Shown here: positions 14,177 to 26,800 of the stretch, piece after piece
How the letters are laid out: every line of letters begins with the position of its first letter
Position numbering within the stretch: the first letter of the stretch is position 1
Source of the DNA: Prorocentrum cordatum
Lineage: Eukaryota > Sar > Dinophyceae > Prorocentrales > Prorocentraceae
Reading direction: 5' to 3'
Length of the DNA stretch: 62,797 nucleotides
NCBI GenBank assembly: GCA_963575745.1
Contig: CAUYUJ010012747.1
Span: 163,555 to 226,351 of the forward strand
The notes under the pieces: generated by a model
Databases searched by the model: none
Seen by the model: only the letters and a program-made list of their open reading frames with translations
Told to the model about the DNA's origin: nothing
Program-made: the position numbers and the translations under genes

Positions 14177-16742
14177 ATGGCCCCCGCCAAGCCGGAGCGC
14201 CGTCGCTCTTCCAAGCAGCCGCCGAGCTCACGTCCTGCAGCTGAAGGATCCCTCCTCCAACGCAAACAGGACTGCATTGCAGCCTTCAAGCAAGCGGGGT
14301 CTGACCGCCCCACAGCCGCATACAACGGGCTCGCCGAGCTGAACGCGGACGAGCTGCAGGCCACGTACGACATGCACAAGACCAACACCAAGAAGCTCGG
14401 CAGTGCCTTGATTCGCATGTGTGCCGCCAACCAGATCAGCTACACGCTGGATCACCACCAGCGCAGCAAGCCTAAGCGCAATGGTGGTGACACATCCTAT
14501 CCACCAGCTGCGTCCGCACGTCTTCAGGCTGCGGACGCCAAATTTATTGCCTTGGACCCGGCCTTCTGGAAGGTCCCAGTCCTGGCCGAACCCACATCAC
14601 TCGACGACGGCAAGACGTACAAGCCCAGCATCAGCCTCCACGACTACGAGAGTGGCGAGCGGCTGCTGCAGCACCATCTCGAGCAGGGTAAGCGTACCAC
14701 GGGTCAGCTCGCGATCGCTGTCATGGGCCCAAAAACGACAACTACGTCGGCACCGAGCTCGCCGTCCCCGTGCTGAAGCGCCACCCCAAGGCGCCCAATG
14801 TGGTTCACACGCACGTCCCCGTGACCGTGTACCAGCTGGGCACCAAGGAAGTCGCCTGCACGGAAAAAGTAGCCGTCGCCACCATTGATCCTGCCGACCA
14901 CGTATGCTGGATTCGGGTGACCATACATGAAACCGAAGCTATCGCCGCAGTCCCCTCCATGCACCAGGCCTTCGAGGATCAGTTTTCGGGAGGCGCCCCC
15001 GTGAACGGTGGTCCACGCGCCAAGGGTCCTTTCCGAGGGGATTCCGCTCCACAGGACAAGGCGCGCCAAAACCAAAAGCACAGGGAGTCTAAGAAAGACG
15101 CTCGCCGCCAGGAGCTCGACAGTCAGCTGCAGGACACCTTCAAGGCCCTTTTCCACGGCAACTTTAAAGCCGTCACTATCCTCGAACCCTGCAAAGTCTA
15201 GGCAGGTACGGATCTGGCGTCGGAAAAAGGTCCCTGGCTGCCACTTTCGGCGTCAGTCTTCAAGCAGTTGACAAGGTCTTGGCGGGTTCGGGGCAACTCG
15301 GCGCCACCTACGACCTCAGCAACGTAGGTGCGGACGAGCCCACGGCAGACAAGTACCAGACCGTGTGGTTCCCCGAGGACCAGCCCATCACGATGGCAGA
15401 GGCGTTTCAGAAGTCGGTGGACTTCAAAGCCCTAGGAGTCGTCAGGCACGGCAAGTCAGGCTTATTGGGGATCCGTGTTGCACGTGGGTCAGACGCCGCC
15501 AAGGCCGCTGCCGTCAGCATCCGTGGCTGCGAAGCCACTCTCGCCAAGACGCGATACCGCATCACGGGCATTGCGGCACGCCATGCCACGCTGACTCAGC
15601 TTGCCAAGACTCTCACGGGCCCGTCCGTCAAATGGGACTGTGAGGTCTACCACACCGCCTGGGACCCAGCCACTTCGGCGCAGTTTGCCTTAGTGCGCGC
15701 TCATCGTCCCCCACCCACATATACGGTACAGGTCGCAGGGTGCCCCATCCCGTGGAGCATCACCGAGGCCCCGTTGGCTGAGGTCGTGCCGAAGAGGGAC
15801 AACGTTACCATTGTCACCCCTACCACTATCACAGAGCCTGTGACGCCGCCCGCCCGTGGTGGCGGCTTCAGCCCCGCCACGGGCACACTCCTAACCAAAG
15901 CGGCCCAGAGCCCCTTCCTCCACGACCTCATGACTGCCACGCCCAAAGGCAAGGGCGTCGCACCGCTCCCGATCCTTAAGGAGGAGCCTTTAGCCAAGCG
16001 CCACCGATCCTCCAGCGGGAAACGTGACGCCACGCCGCACGCAAGATCACAAGGCGCTCCAGGCCGCAGCTCCTCTGCTCCCCCGCACGGCACGGATGGA
16101 GCTGCCGAGCAGACGGCCGTCCAAGGACCAGGTGGGGACGGGCATGACCCGCAACCTGGCACGGGGGCGGCCGAAGGTGGGGGCCACACGGAAGGGCACG
16201 TTGACGCAGCCGCCGAGGTACCAGGCGACGTCGAGATCCTCTCATCAGAGGACGAATTCAGCGTGGCATCGCGCGAACCGAACACCCTCGGCGAACGCTT
16301 CGCTACGGCCCCTAAACTGTCAGATGCCGCTACGACCCGCATCCAACACATGGAACAACAGCACGAGCTGCTTGCCAACACGGTGGACAACATGCAGGTC
16401 CAGCTTGCGGGCGTTCTCTCATCCCAGGCCACACTCACGGAGCACGTTACAGGCTTGGAACGAGGGCTTGCCACCGTCGTCACTCAGCAACAGACGGCAA
16501 CTACCGAAGCTGCTGCACTGCGCGGCGACATCCAGGCCCTCCTCGGGCACCTCACGGGGGGTACCATCCACCTGCCCCAGGTGGCCACCCTCGATACCAA
16601 AAAGGAGGAAGCTGCACCAGTTGCCGATCCCGTGGCTGTCTGCGGGTGGATCGACCAGCCAGGCCAGGTCACCCCAGGGACGGGGCCCCCAGGGGCTGAC
16701 AAAGGCAAAGACAAAGGGCGGGCCACACAGGAACCCTATTGA
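14177..16742 (+). pseudogene. ORF1 of giant LINE, copy B (two frame changes)
   Basis: The frame starts MAPAKPERRRSSKQPP and would be about 850 residues. Frame 2 runs to about 14,730, frame 1 from there to about 15,190 (it continues PKNDNYVGTELAVPVL), and frame 0 to TGA at 16,740-16,742. The first switch falls on a CCCAAAA heptamer in the correct phase for -1 slippage. The N-terminal third is basic with an LQRKQDCIAAFKQ helix, the middle is unrecognised, and the C-terminal third has the coiled coil shared with copy A (about 16,340-16,560). Hairpins at 14,510 and 15,852 lie inside it. Its role is probably a gag-like RNA-binding protein, from position only. I cannot tell a functional recoding signal from a one-base lesion, because copy A starts downstream of both switches. 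Confidence 0.65.
14728..14734 (+). promoter_or_regulatory. Candidate -1 frameshift slippery site in ORF1
   Basis: The bases read C CCA AAA in the incoming frame, an X XXY YYZ heptamer. After a -1 slip the next codons are AAC GAC AAC TAC, giving the continuing protein NDNYVG. The incoming frame ends at 14,776. An A5 run here also makes a one-base sequencing error plausible. No strong downstream pseudoknot was identified by eye. Confidence 0.4.
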
Positions 16743-16913
16743 AGGTGCCTCAGAGGGCCCGCCTCAGCCCTCCGAGGAAGCGCTTTCAGAGGCATCCCTT
16801 CTCACTTCTCGTCGTACCTCCTCCTTGCTATATCATGTCATTTTTGGCAGCAGCACGAGCAAGCTACCTGGTGTAGGGACACCTGTCATCTTGCTGTGGG
16901 TGTGTTTGTTGCA
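16743..16913 (+). other. ORF1-ORF2 spacer, copy B
   Basis: This 171-bp stretch (570-740 in copy A) is moderately conserved and lacks an ATG in the ORF2 frame before 16,914. It starts with an ORF1-terminal GAAGGTGCCTCAGAG block. How ORF2 is translated (reinitiation, separate spliced mRNA) is not evident. Confidence 0.5.
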
Positions 16914-19900
16914 ATGTACATGAGCATGCAGGGGTACCTAAAGATGCGTGCTGACATGCAGCCTTTGGCTCATCGCTCGCGCCGCCTGCCAGGCCTCGCC
17001 ATCATGTGGCGCTTTGCTTTCCAGCCTGGCCCTCCCCTCGCTCGCGGGAGCACACCCGTCTTCAGGCGGTGCGCCCCAGCATGGAGGTGGGTTTCTTTTG
17101 CAGCACGTCGAACGTGCGTCTCTTTTCTACCTCTACGATGACAGCATCTACAAGTACGATCACTGCACCATCTTGGACCCGATCGTCAACGGAACCGCTG
17201 CCGCGAGTCCGTGCAGTATTGGCCAGGCACACAGTGGCGGCTTCAGCCCCGCTGCTGTGCCCCGCTATTGCCCTACGGGTCCCACCACTCCCATGCGAGA
17301 TAGGGGCGAACCCGAGGAAGACCCTGCTTTCTGGCACCTGATGATGATCCGCGCCCGGCTCATACCGTGTGCTGCGGCGTGGGCACCAGGTGAGGAAAAC
17401 CAGGACATGTTCTGGGCATGGCTCGAGGACTGCGTCCCGTACATCCTGGCGACGCTCCATCTGCCACAGTACGATCACCTCTTCCTTGAGGCGTCCGAGG
17501 ACCCCACCGACGCCCTGCGTCATCGCACCGCGGTCGACATGTGCGAGGACATCTGGCACAGAGCGGGCCCCGACAGGCAGCGCATCAACCGCAACCTCAC
17601 TCGGATCCAGAGCAGCCGCGAGTACGCCACCCGCTATTTCGGCCTCCTTCTGGAGTACCAGGGCGCTCGTGCAACGCTTGTTGGCCCTGAGGCCTTCATG
17701 GCACCTTTGCCGCCATACCTCTCACGGGCCCATGCTCTGCTGCCAAGAGGTCTCCCTCCACCCGACCATGACGCCATGGCGTACCTCGCTGATGTTATCC
17801 TGCACCAACCGCCAGACATGCTGCCGCTCGTCGAGGCGGAGCTCGCTGCGGCGCCGACGGACGGCACCGATCAGGCCGCAGAAGATCCCGTATCATGGCT
17901 GCTCCAGCACATCGCGGCCAGCGATATCGGCAATACATCCATGGACTCGTTCCACGCGTCGGAGGATAGCCAGGACGACATCGATATCCAGGATCGAGAC
18001 GGCACGATACCATCAGGCGACTCGGCTCAGCGTGACCGCGACAGTGAGCCTCACTCTGGGCTCGCCCCGTGGCAACGCAGTGCGCCCCACACCTCAGATC
18101 AGGCCGACCCTTCTGCGCGGCCTAACGACGCTGAAGGCGTCACTGCCGCTGATGTGACTAGCCATTCCACTGCTTCGCCAGCTCATGCCAGGCCGTGCAG
18201 TGGCGGCTTCAGCCCCGCTGCACCACTGGCTAGACCTGGACATCCCCAGACCGCAGGAGGTGACAACGTGACTGACTCCAACCCCAGTGCCATCGACCAC
18301 TGGCAGGCCGACATCGACAACGACCCCATCGATGATGAACACCCAGATGCCAGCGGTCCCCACGAGCCCCAGCACAGCTCAGCGGCATCACGACATTGTG
18401 GCTGCCTCATCTGCCTCCTGGTGGCCACGTACGCCATCGCGATAGCAATGCCGTACAAGGACCAGTCGATGGATACTTGCCGACCCCGAGCCGAGACCCC
18501 AGCTACCGACAACGACGACGACGCCAAGCGACCGCACCAGGCCCATCGGCGTCCACTATATTCCGACGCAAAACGACATACTATGTCACGTCCACATTGA
18601 GGGCCACTCTCAAATGGACCAGCGACAAACTCAGAGATGGTGTCTCGGGCGGAGCCACTGCAGTCGGGAGCGGCTTCGGGGGCGTCCTTAAATGGGCCAG
18701 CGGCAAGCTAGGGGCCATAGCCACGGGTGGAGTTGTGTGTGGTCTTCTACTCGTCGGTGCCAAACTCCTTGCCCAGGGAGCTGTCGGACACGTAGGCGCC
18801 CGCATATGTGCGCGGGCCCTGGACTCATCCACTGCCCACTGGTGCCTCCGCTGTTGCCAACCGAGCAGGAAGCCGAAGGACGAGGCCACACACAAAATGC
18901 CGTGCACGCTCGCCGACGTACACGACGACCAGCAGGTGCACGCACTCCGACATCCGCTGCTACAGGAACACTACGCCGCAGCTGTTGCCGCCGCAGTCGC
19001 CGACGTCACCACCGCCACTACCGCCGCCATCGCTGAAGTCACAGCCGCCGTATCGCGAGCCTCGTCTGTCACACCAAGATCGACCAGCCCGACGCCACGA
19101 GACGGCTCCAAGAACGGCACGACATTCGGTAACCTACCGACCAACGAGGATGCCACAGCACACGGCAGCGACACCGAGCCAAGGGAAACGAGGGAACGCA
19201 CCCATGGCAGCCCGTGGTCCATATTCCGACATGCCGACGCTCGTGGTTCCTCCCCCTCCCCCGACGCGGACACCCAACCACCACGACGGCGAGCACGCTA
19301 TGCATCACCTGACAGGCCCCAGGCGTCTTCAGGCCCTGGTACGCCTTACACTGCCCTCAAGCCACCGACACGCAACTCACGCAACACCATCCAGCGTGAC
19401 CCAGCGGTCCCCGAGCCGCCGAAGAGCATACTTAACGCCCTGTACCAAAACGGCTTCGCGCTAGGGAACAGTGGCGTGTCCACTGAGGACATCAAAGACG
19501 CTCTACGACTCCACGACCACCCTCGATTCACTCACGACCCAACACTCCAAGTGCTGGGGCCGTGGACGGACATCATGCAGAGGCCACCGAACCGCCTCAC
19601 TTGGGTGCTGGAAGACTCGGGCGGCAACTCGGGCGAGACAATTTTCCCATACCTCACGTGGGACCTCCGTCAACCCACCACCGACGCGCCCACTGTTTTC
19701 TGGCATGGGACCCGCGGCGACCTTGCGGCCCGTCTTGCTGCCTGTGGAGGGCACCTCTTGCCAGGCCCCCGCCGTGAAACGAAGGGTCGAACTGGCACCA
19801 ACGTTGGCCGCACGTACGTGAGCGTGCACCCTTCGCTGGCCGCGTGGTACGCGATACCGCCCCACCCGCCCTACAGTCTCGAAGACGACACCCTCGCGTG

Positions 19901-22900
19901 GGGACCCATCGCACTCTGGATGTGCGAAGCCACCCAACCACCGCGCGGGGAAAACAGGCACAACTACGTGAAAGGGGAGGCTCACGGAGCGCGCCTCATT
20001 TACCCTCGGGTCCTGAGCCTCCTCATCCGCATGGACTGGTGTGCCCCCACAGAAGCTGCTTCCAGGTGCCGTGCCCTTCCACACGCCTATGGCATGGGTG
20101 ACTGCGCGCACGCCCTCCACATTGCTGGCTACGATCATCCAGATCTCCGTGAGGCGGCTGAAGCTCACGACCAGGAAGCTAGCACCAGGCGCAGATCAAC
20201 CATCGCGGCAGCATGGCCACCACCGCAGGCGCTATACTCGCCAGAAGCGGCGCGAGCATGGGCCAAACAGCACTACGACACGGAAGCAGCCACCAGGGAC
20301 GACCCTAATCAGCCTCGACCACGCGTCTCGCTCCACATACTCCAGCTGGACCCGAAACCACTCATCGACCTGGTGTACACGGGCTTGCAAGCTGTCCCCG
20401 TGCGGGGGCACCCTGACGCACACGGGTCGCGCCCCAGCGGCTCCAGCCCTGGGGCCGCGTCGGACCCACCACGCACGCACAAGTCAGGCACAGCCTTAGC
20501 CCGCAGTCCAGACCCCTCATCGACGTCATCTGGAGTCGACGAACGCCGTACGCCATCCCTCATCAGCGCGGCCGCCGCCCTCGCCCGAGGCCGCGCCCGT
20601 GCGCGACGATCTGCCTCTCGCTCGTCACGACAGAGCGACGGGAACTCCACCTCCGACAACAGCGGCATCGAGACGTGGGAGCACATTGTGACGGAGGAGG
20701 AGCCGACTGCCTACCACGTCCTCGCCTACCACGTGCGTGATGTGCGGTCCCGTGTCAACGCCCCTGGCATCGAGGTCTGGCTCGACCCTGGTGATCACCA
20801 CGATGGCGCCTACTTACCGTGGGGGACGACAGTCATGGGCTACCGCGTCATTGACCCTACGGTGGACGGGCGTGACGGCTGGGTCATCCTCCATCATGAT
20901 CACGGCGACACCACTACTAAGCTCTGGGCACCGACCCAAGTCCACGTTAAGGGGGACGACTCCTGGCGCACCGTCATGGTACCAGCGGATATGGGGCCCC
21001 AGTGGATCAGGTGCCATGCCGAGGACGCACGCCTCCCCGCCGAGGTAGTCCGCACTACAGGCCAATCCTGGTTTGCTGACGTCTGGCCCTTGTGGGATCG
21101 CCCGAGACCCCACCCAGACGACCCAGGCACAAACGAGCATGCGCTACCGCCCTTACCAGGACGCTGGTCTTGCCTACAGTGTCGATTCCAATGCTGCCAA
21201 TATTGCGCGGCTCGCCGCAACACACAGCTTGGCACCTCGGGCCAACCAACGTGCCCAGACTGCGGCCGCAGCGGACTGCGTACACTTATGGACTGGTCCA
21301 CGGACTACTCGTGCAACAGTTGGACGTGTGCATACAGCACCAATAAGAGGGACTCTGACACATGCTGCCTGTCCAGCAGGTGTCCCCACCCTCCCAGGCC
21401 ACACAACCAGCTCGACGTCCGTGCCACAGGGATGCCGCCGCACATCCTTGCCCGCCAATTCGGCAACGCGCCAGCCCTCCACGACCTCAAGGAACCCCCC
21501 CGAGCGCCTTCAGGCCCCGGGGGAGAACCTCCACAACCAGGGCAAGCAGGCTACCAGGGCCAATGGTACCTCCCACCACAGCCGCGGCGTGTCCCCAGGC
21601 AGGGATTGCCTGACGGCACAACGCGGCCACCTGGATTCACAGGAACGGGGATGCCCGAAGAACCTTCCCCCGACCAACCGCTTTGGAGGGAAGGCTACGT
21701 GCTCTTCAGCCCCCATCAGGCCCTCAAGGAGGAACTCACCTTCAACAAGACGGTCCGCCGACCCTTCTCCCTAGCCATTACCAACATGTACAGGGATCGT
21801 GTCACGGTCAGGACCGTCTGCGAGTTGATCGCCGAGCGCACCCACATGACCCGCACCCGCTGGCGAGATGTGGTACTGTACTGGGACGCCGAGGGTGGTC
21901 CTGGGCCTCAAGCTCTCGACTACGATATGCGACTCTGTGACGCCATGGTGAGCCGTGCCACGACCGAAGCTGAGCTAAACCACGACCGCAGCAACCGTGG
22001 TAGTTTCTGCCTCTACGGACCAGCGCACCAGCGGGCCATCAACATTACGGCGATCTCAGAGCCGCAGAACATCGACTACACGGAGTATGTGCGACGATAC
22101 TCACCCGTAGGGGAGACCTACCCTGACCACGCCTTCGAGCACGTCTATCGGGGCTGGCAGCGGCCCGACGTGCCCACCATCCTCCCCGACACCCGTCCCC
22201 TCTCGAGAGCCGACTGGCAGCGCCACCAACAGCACCAGCAGCGCATCCAGCAGCGGGACCAACGTGACGCAGGACAGCAGGGCACACCACGCTACCGCTC
22301 CCCTGCGCGAGTCCCGACAGGCGGTAACACGGCCTACGACGGGGTTGCCGCCTACCACCGTGGTCCCATAGGTGCCATGCCTGCGGCTGCTGGAGCAGCC
22401 GCCTCCAGCTACGGCCAAGCCCCCAACGCCAGGGTTCACCCAGCGGCCATCGGCTACTCGCGTGCACCCCTACATGCCCTAAGGGCCACCTCGCCAGTGC
22501 CAGGGTCCACGCGCGCCTGGGGCCTTTACTCAGGCCGACATGAGGGCCCCTCCAGCAACCAGCCTGCAGTGATAACCCCTGCGGCTTCAGCCCAGGGGGC
22601 TGCAACAAACCGTGGCAGGGCTGGGCGCCCCGAAGGATGGCGCGATGCGAACGTGCGCGCTTGGCAACCGCGCCAGCACACGCCCCCGCCAAATGTAGCT
22701 GCAGCACTGCGCCCTGCCCAGGCCAAACCTGCCCCACCTGTGCGGGAGAGGCAGCCGCTCACCCCGCTCGTCCTCACGCGCATCCAGGCGCATCGCAGCG
22801 CCTCCCCGAGGCACAGCGAGGGAAGCGCCCACCACGTCAGCCCCCGCCCAGACGCGGCCGACCCCGACCAGGCCACAGCCACGGCGGAAGGCGGCACAAG

Positions 22901-23740
22901 CGCCTCTCGCCAGCCCAGCCCATCACCCTGCGCGGCGCCGATCCGATCCCCGAGCAGGGCGGATTCTGAGCGCGCTAATGCCCAGGCGACTTCGCCACGC
23001 GACCGTCACACGGGCGGGCGCGTCCCGCGCAGCAGGACCTGCAGCCGCCACAGTTCACGCAAGGCCCCAGGGAGCTCCACGAGCTCGCCGCCTCGCGAGA
23101 CTCAGGCCGATGCCCGACCCCCCGAAGTGGTGCCACGCTTCGGAGCCAGCGTCATCGACCCTAGCCAGGTCGACCTCGAGCCGACGCCGTCCACGGACCA
23201 CGAGCCGCAGCTGCCCACCCGCGTGATCGTCCCCATCGACGAGGCGCCAACCTTCGACCCGTTCAAGAACAAGTACCGTGTCAAGAACCTTGTGGCGGGT
23301 TTTGGCGGGGGCTCACCGCTCTCACCCTCAGAGTCGGGGCGGTGCCCCCGCCACCTCGGCTGCTGCCGCGGCAGCTGCGGCCCCGCGGGGAATCAGCCCT
23401 GTCCGCAACGTGGGCCTCACGGCAGCGGGCATGGACGAGGCCCAGCGTCAGGCCTCCGATCGTGCTGCTGGAGCCGTTCCACCAGATGCTGCTCATCAAG
23501 ACACTGACGGGGCGGGCGTGTCACCGCAGAAGGGACCAGCGGTGGCGCGTGCGCAGTACATGCGCGTGCGTTGTGCCGCCGCCGCGCCTGGCCGCCGCCG
23601 CTGTCTCGTTTTTGTCTTTGTGATCGGCAGGATGGATCGAGGAGTCGCCTCCCTCTCCCACTGCTGCCGTCTCACTTCTCCTCCCCTCGTCCTCTATAGT
23701 ACAGGGGCGAGGAGGAATTTTCGTGACATTTTTACTAATA
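16914..23740 (+). pseudogene. ORF2 of giant LINE, copy B: large membrane/ART-like protein
   Basis: About 2,200 residues once three one-base shifts (near 17,020, 18,460 and 23,335) are read through, as copy A does. In order: a hydrophobic N-terminal stretch resembling a signal peptide in copy A (LAIMRCLACSMALPSLAGA); a helical Trp/Leu-rich domain (about 17,310-17,860); hydrophobic segment CGCLICLLVATYAIAIAM (18,403-18,456); a Gly-rich hydrophobic region (about 18,640-18,800). Then comes an ADP-ribosyltransferase-like patch with VFWHGTRGDLAARL and RTYVSVHPSLAAWYA (about 19,690-19,860), and a Cys cluster CLQCRFQCCQYC plus CPDC (about 21,170-21,390). An unrecognised conserved domain (about 21,640-22,180) and a long Arg/Pro/Ser tail complete it. 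No known LINE protein of this composition comes to mind. The ART call rests on the His-Gly-Thr and Tyr-x-Ser patterns only, with no third catalytic residue identified. The C-terminal end is uncertain. Confidence 0.6.
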
Positions 23741-23838
23741 TTTATGAACCCCCCCTGGCGCAGTGCCGACCGTGTCCCTCCTATATGGTTGGCCTGACGG
23801 CGGCTTCAGCCCCGATCAAGCTAGTCCATAGTAACGCC

Positions 23839-26800
23839 ATGAGCTCCTACTGTGGCCAAGCCTCCTACTGGGGCGAGGGTCAAGCTGACCTCCACCGTGC
23901 GGGGCGCGCAAACCCCAGTTCCACCGATGGAGACGGGCCAGGTCGCTCCATACACCTCGTCAGCCTTAACATCACCAGTCTCTCAGCGAACTGGCCAACC
24001 ATCACCGCCCTTGGTGTCGACCACAACGCCGCTGTCATAGCACTGCAGGAGACCCGACATGCCAAGCCGACTAGGCAAGCCATCGCTACCAGCGCCGCCA
24101 ATCCTCTCCACGGTGGATACCACGCCAGTCTTGGGCCTGACCTTGATCTGGCGCGAGCCCAGCGCAGAGCTGCCCACGGCGGCACTGATCACACCGTTGT
24201 GGGCAACACTGGTGCCTCGGGAGGGGTCGCCATTCTCTCTAAGGATGCCATCGTCGACTCCACTGTCGACGACAATGCGCCCTGTATCGCCGCCCTCAAG
24301 GCCAAGAAAAGATGGCATGAGGTCTTTCTCCCACTCTGCACTCAACACCGCCGTAGGCGGCGACGAAATAATCATGGGCCCGCGGGGATCTACATAGCGA
24401 GCCTTTACGGGATTGCTGGAGGAGACAGCACAGCTCTCTTTCGGCTCGCTGACTGTGCCGCCGCTAGGGTCGGCTCAGCACCCTACTTCATCTGCATGGA
24501 CGCCAACACGAACATTGACGACAATCCACACCTTCTGCACATGTTGCAGCACGGATGGTCCAACGTCGCTGAGGGCACACCAGATCACACCATGCACACC
24601 TATGGCAATATCCCTGATTGGGACCGCGTCACCAAGTGCCCCCGCACTTCGCGCATCGATTATATCATTGCCAACCAGGCGGCGCGATCCCTTGTCACCG
24701 ACTTCTGCTACCTTCGCGACTTGCCTGCGAAGTCTCACGTTGGCCTGCAGGTCACGCTTGACCTCAGTCGCCTCGACCATACGGCCCGACGTCTTCTTGC
24801 CCCTACGCCCTACCCGCCCGACGATGGAGTTCATGAGGGGCACGAGCTGCAAGCACTTGGGACCCTCATCGCTGGGCGGTACCAGGACCGCATGGAGCAG
24901 GCCGACGCACGAGACGACGTGGAGCGCATGTTCACCCTGGCTAACGAGGCCAGTCATGAGTACCATCTCACCCGTCTACGCGATCTGCCACCTCCACCGC
25001 CCCACCAACCAAAAAAGAAGCCCCCCACCATGCACGGGCTCACGCCTACGTTCGAGGATCGACCGGTTGTCCCCCGCGCGTTCCCCACCTACGGAGCTTC
25101 CACGATTCACATGAACCGACTGCGCAAGCTCCATCGGCAACTCTGCGAGCTCCGTTTCATCGGACAGCACCACCATCTAGATTGCCGTGCTATCCCGCCG
25201 TACCTCGCGCAGCGCATCGACTGCACGTGGGCCGCGGCCCGCCTCTTATGCCACAAGCTGCGCCCCACGGTTCTCCTGGAATTCCCCGAGGCCTGGGCCC
25301 CAGACGAGCCAGTGCCGCACGGGGAGCACCTTGACGTTTTGATCCAACATCTCGACTTAGAGCTGGCGCGACGCGCGAACCGTGCCAAGGCGGAACGCAT
25401 CAGGATATGGGCCGAGGGCGTCCGTGAGCCAAGCGGGCGAAAGGCGGCCATATACGCACGAGCTGCTGATAGCTCGCCCACGGCGTATCTCCGCACGCCT
25501 ACCACTCCTGACGATACGCAACTCCACTGCGACACCAACGCCTTCAAACCTGACGAAGCTTGCACGGACGACAGCGACGCTGACACCGAAGCTGGCGGCT
25601 TCAGCCCCGGCGACGGTAGTTCGCCCGACACGGACAGCGACGAAGACCACACCCGTGAACCACCACCTGCGCAAGTCCCCGACATCCTCCCTGCCAACGC
25701 CATTGTTGCTAACATCAAGGACATGCTGAAGCTCATGGTCGACACCTGGGAGCCCATCTTGGGCAGGTACCGCGCACGTGCGGGACATGATGCCGAAGCC
25801 ATGCCGACGTGGGCCGACTTCTACGACGAGTACCGACAGGAGCTGCCTACGCCATCACCAGCTACCCCTTTCCACCTCACCGACGACCAACTCATCCACT
25901 TCATTCGCACCCGTTCACCGAGACGCGCGGGGGGTCTGGACGGTTGGACTACTAAGGAGGCAAAGGAGCTTCCCGACGACATTCTTCGCCTCTTCGCCAG
26001 CGTTCTACGAGCTATGCAACGCACTGGCACCATCCCAGAACCCCTCCTCCACGTCCCAAACCCGTGCCTCCGAAAAGGCCGAGGCGAACTCCCAACGGAC
26101 CAACGACTTCTCTCGGTGCTTTCCGTTTGGATGTACGCGTGGGAAGCACCAGCTTACCGCAGCCTCACGGACTGGCGGAAAGGATGGACCCACGCCACGA
26201 GTTTTGGCGCTGTTCCCCAAAGCTACCATTGGGGACGTCAGCACTTCTCTCGCCCTTCGCATCGAACACGCCAGAGCCCTTCTCCTTCCCTTGGCTGGAG
26301 CTGCCCTGGACCGTCAGAAGTGTTTCGACTATCTCATCACGGACATATGCCTTAACCTCGCGCTTCACGCGGGGTGTCCCCAAGACATCGTTACTGTCCG
26401 CAGAAACTTCTACAGGCGCCACAAACGTTACATCCGCATGAACGGTGCGTACTCTAAGGAACTGGCCAGGACAAACGGCCACCTCCAGGGAAGCTCTTGG
26501 TCCCTGGACGACATTAAGCTGCTCATGTGCGTCTGGACCAAGAGACAGCATCGTTACGTGCCGCGGTCACTCAGCACTACTTTTGTTGACGACAGCAACT
26601 CCACTACCCACACCGCGCCCGAGTTGCAGAAAGCTCTTGATGAAACCGCCAAGTTTGATCGATTTTCTGGTCAACGCATTCATCCTGGAAAAGTGGCGGG
26701 GTGGGCGCTTACTGACGAGCTTCACACCGCCGTTACTCAGCTCACCTTGGCGGAACGGCCCTTACGCGTGGTCGACTCCTTCAAGCTCGTCGGAAGTTAC

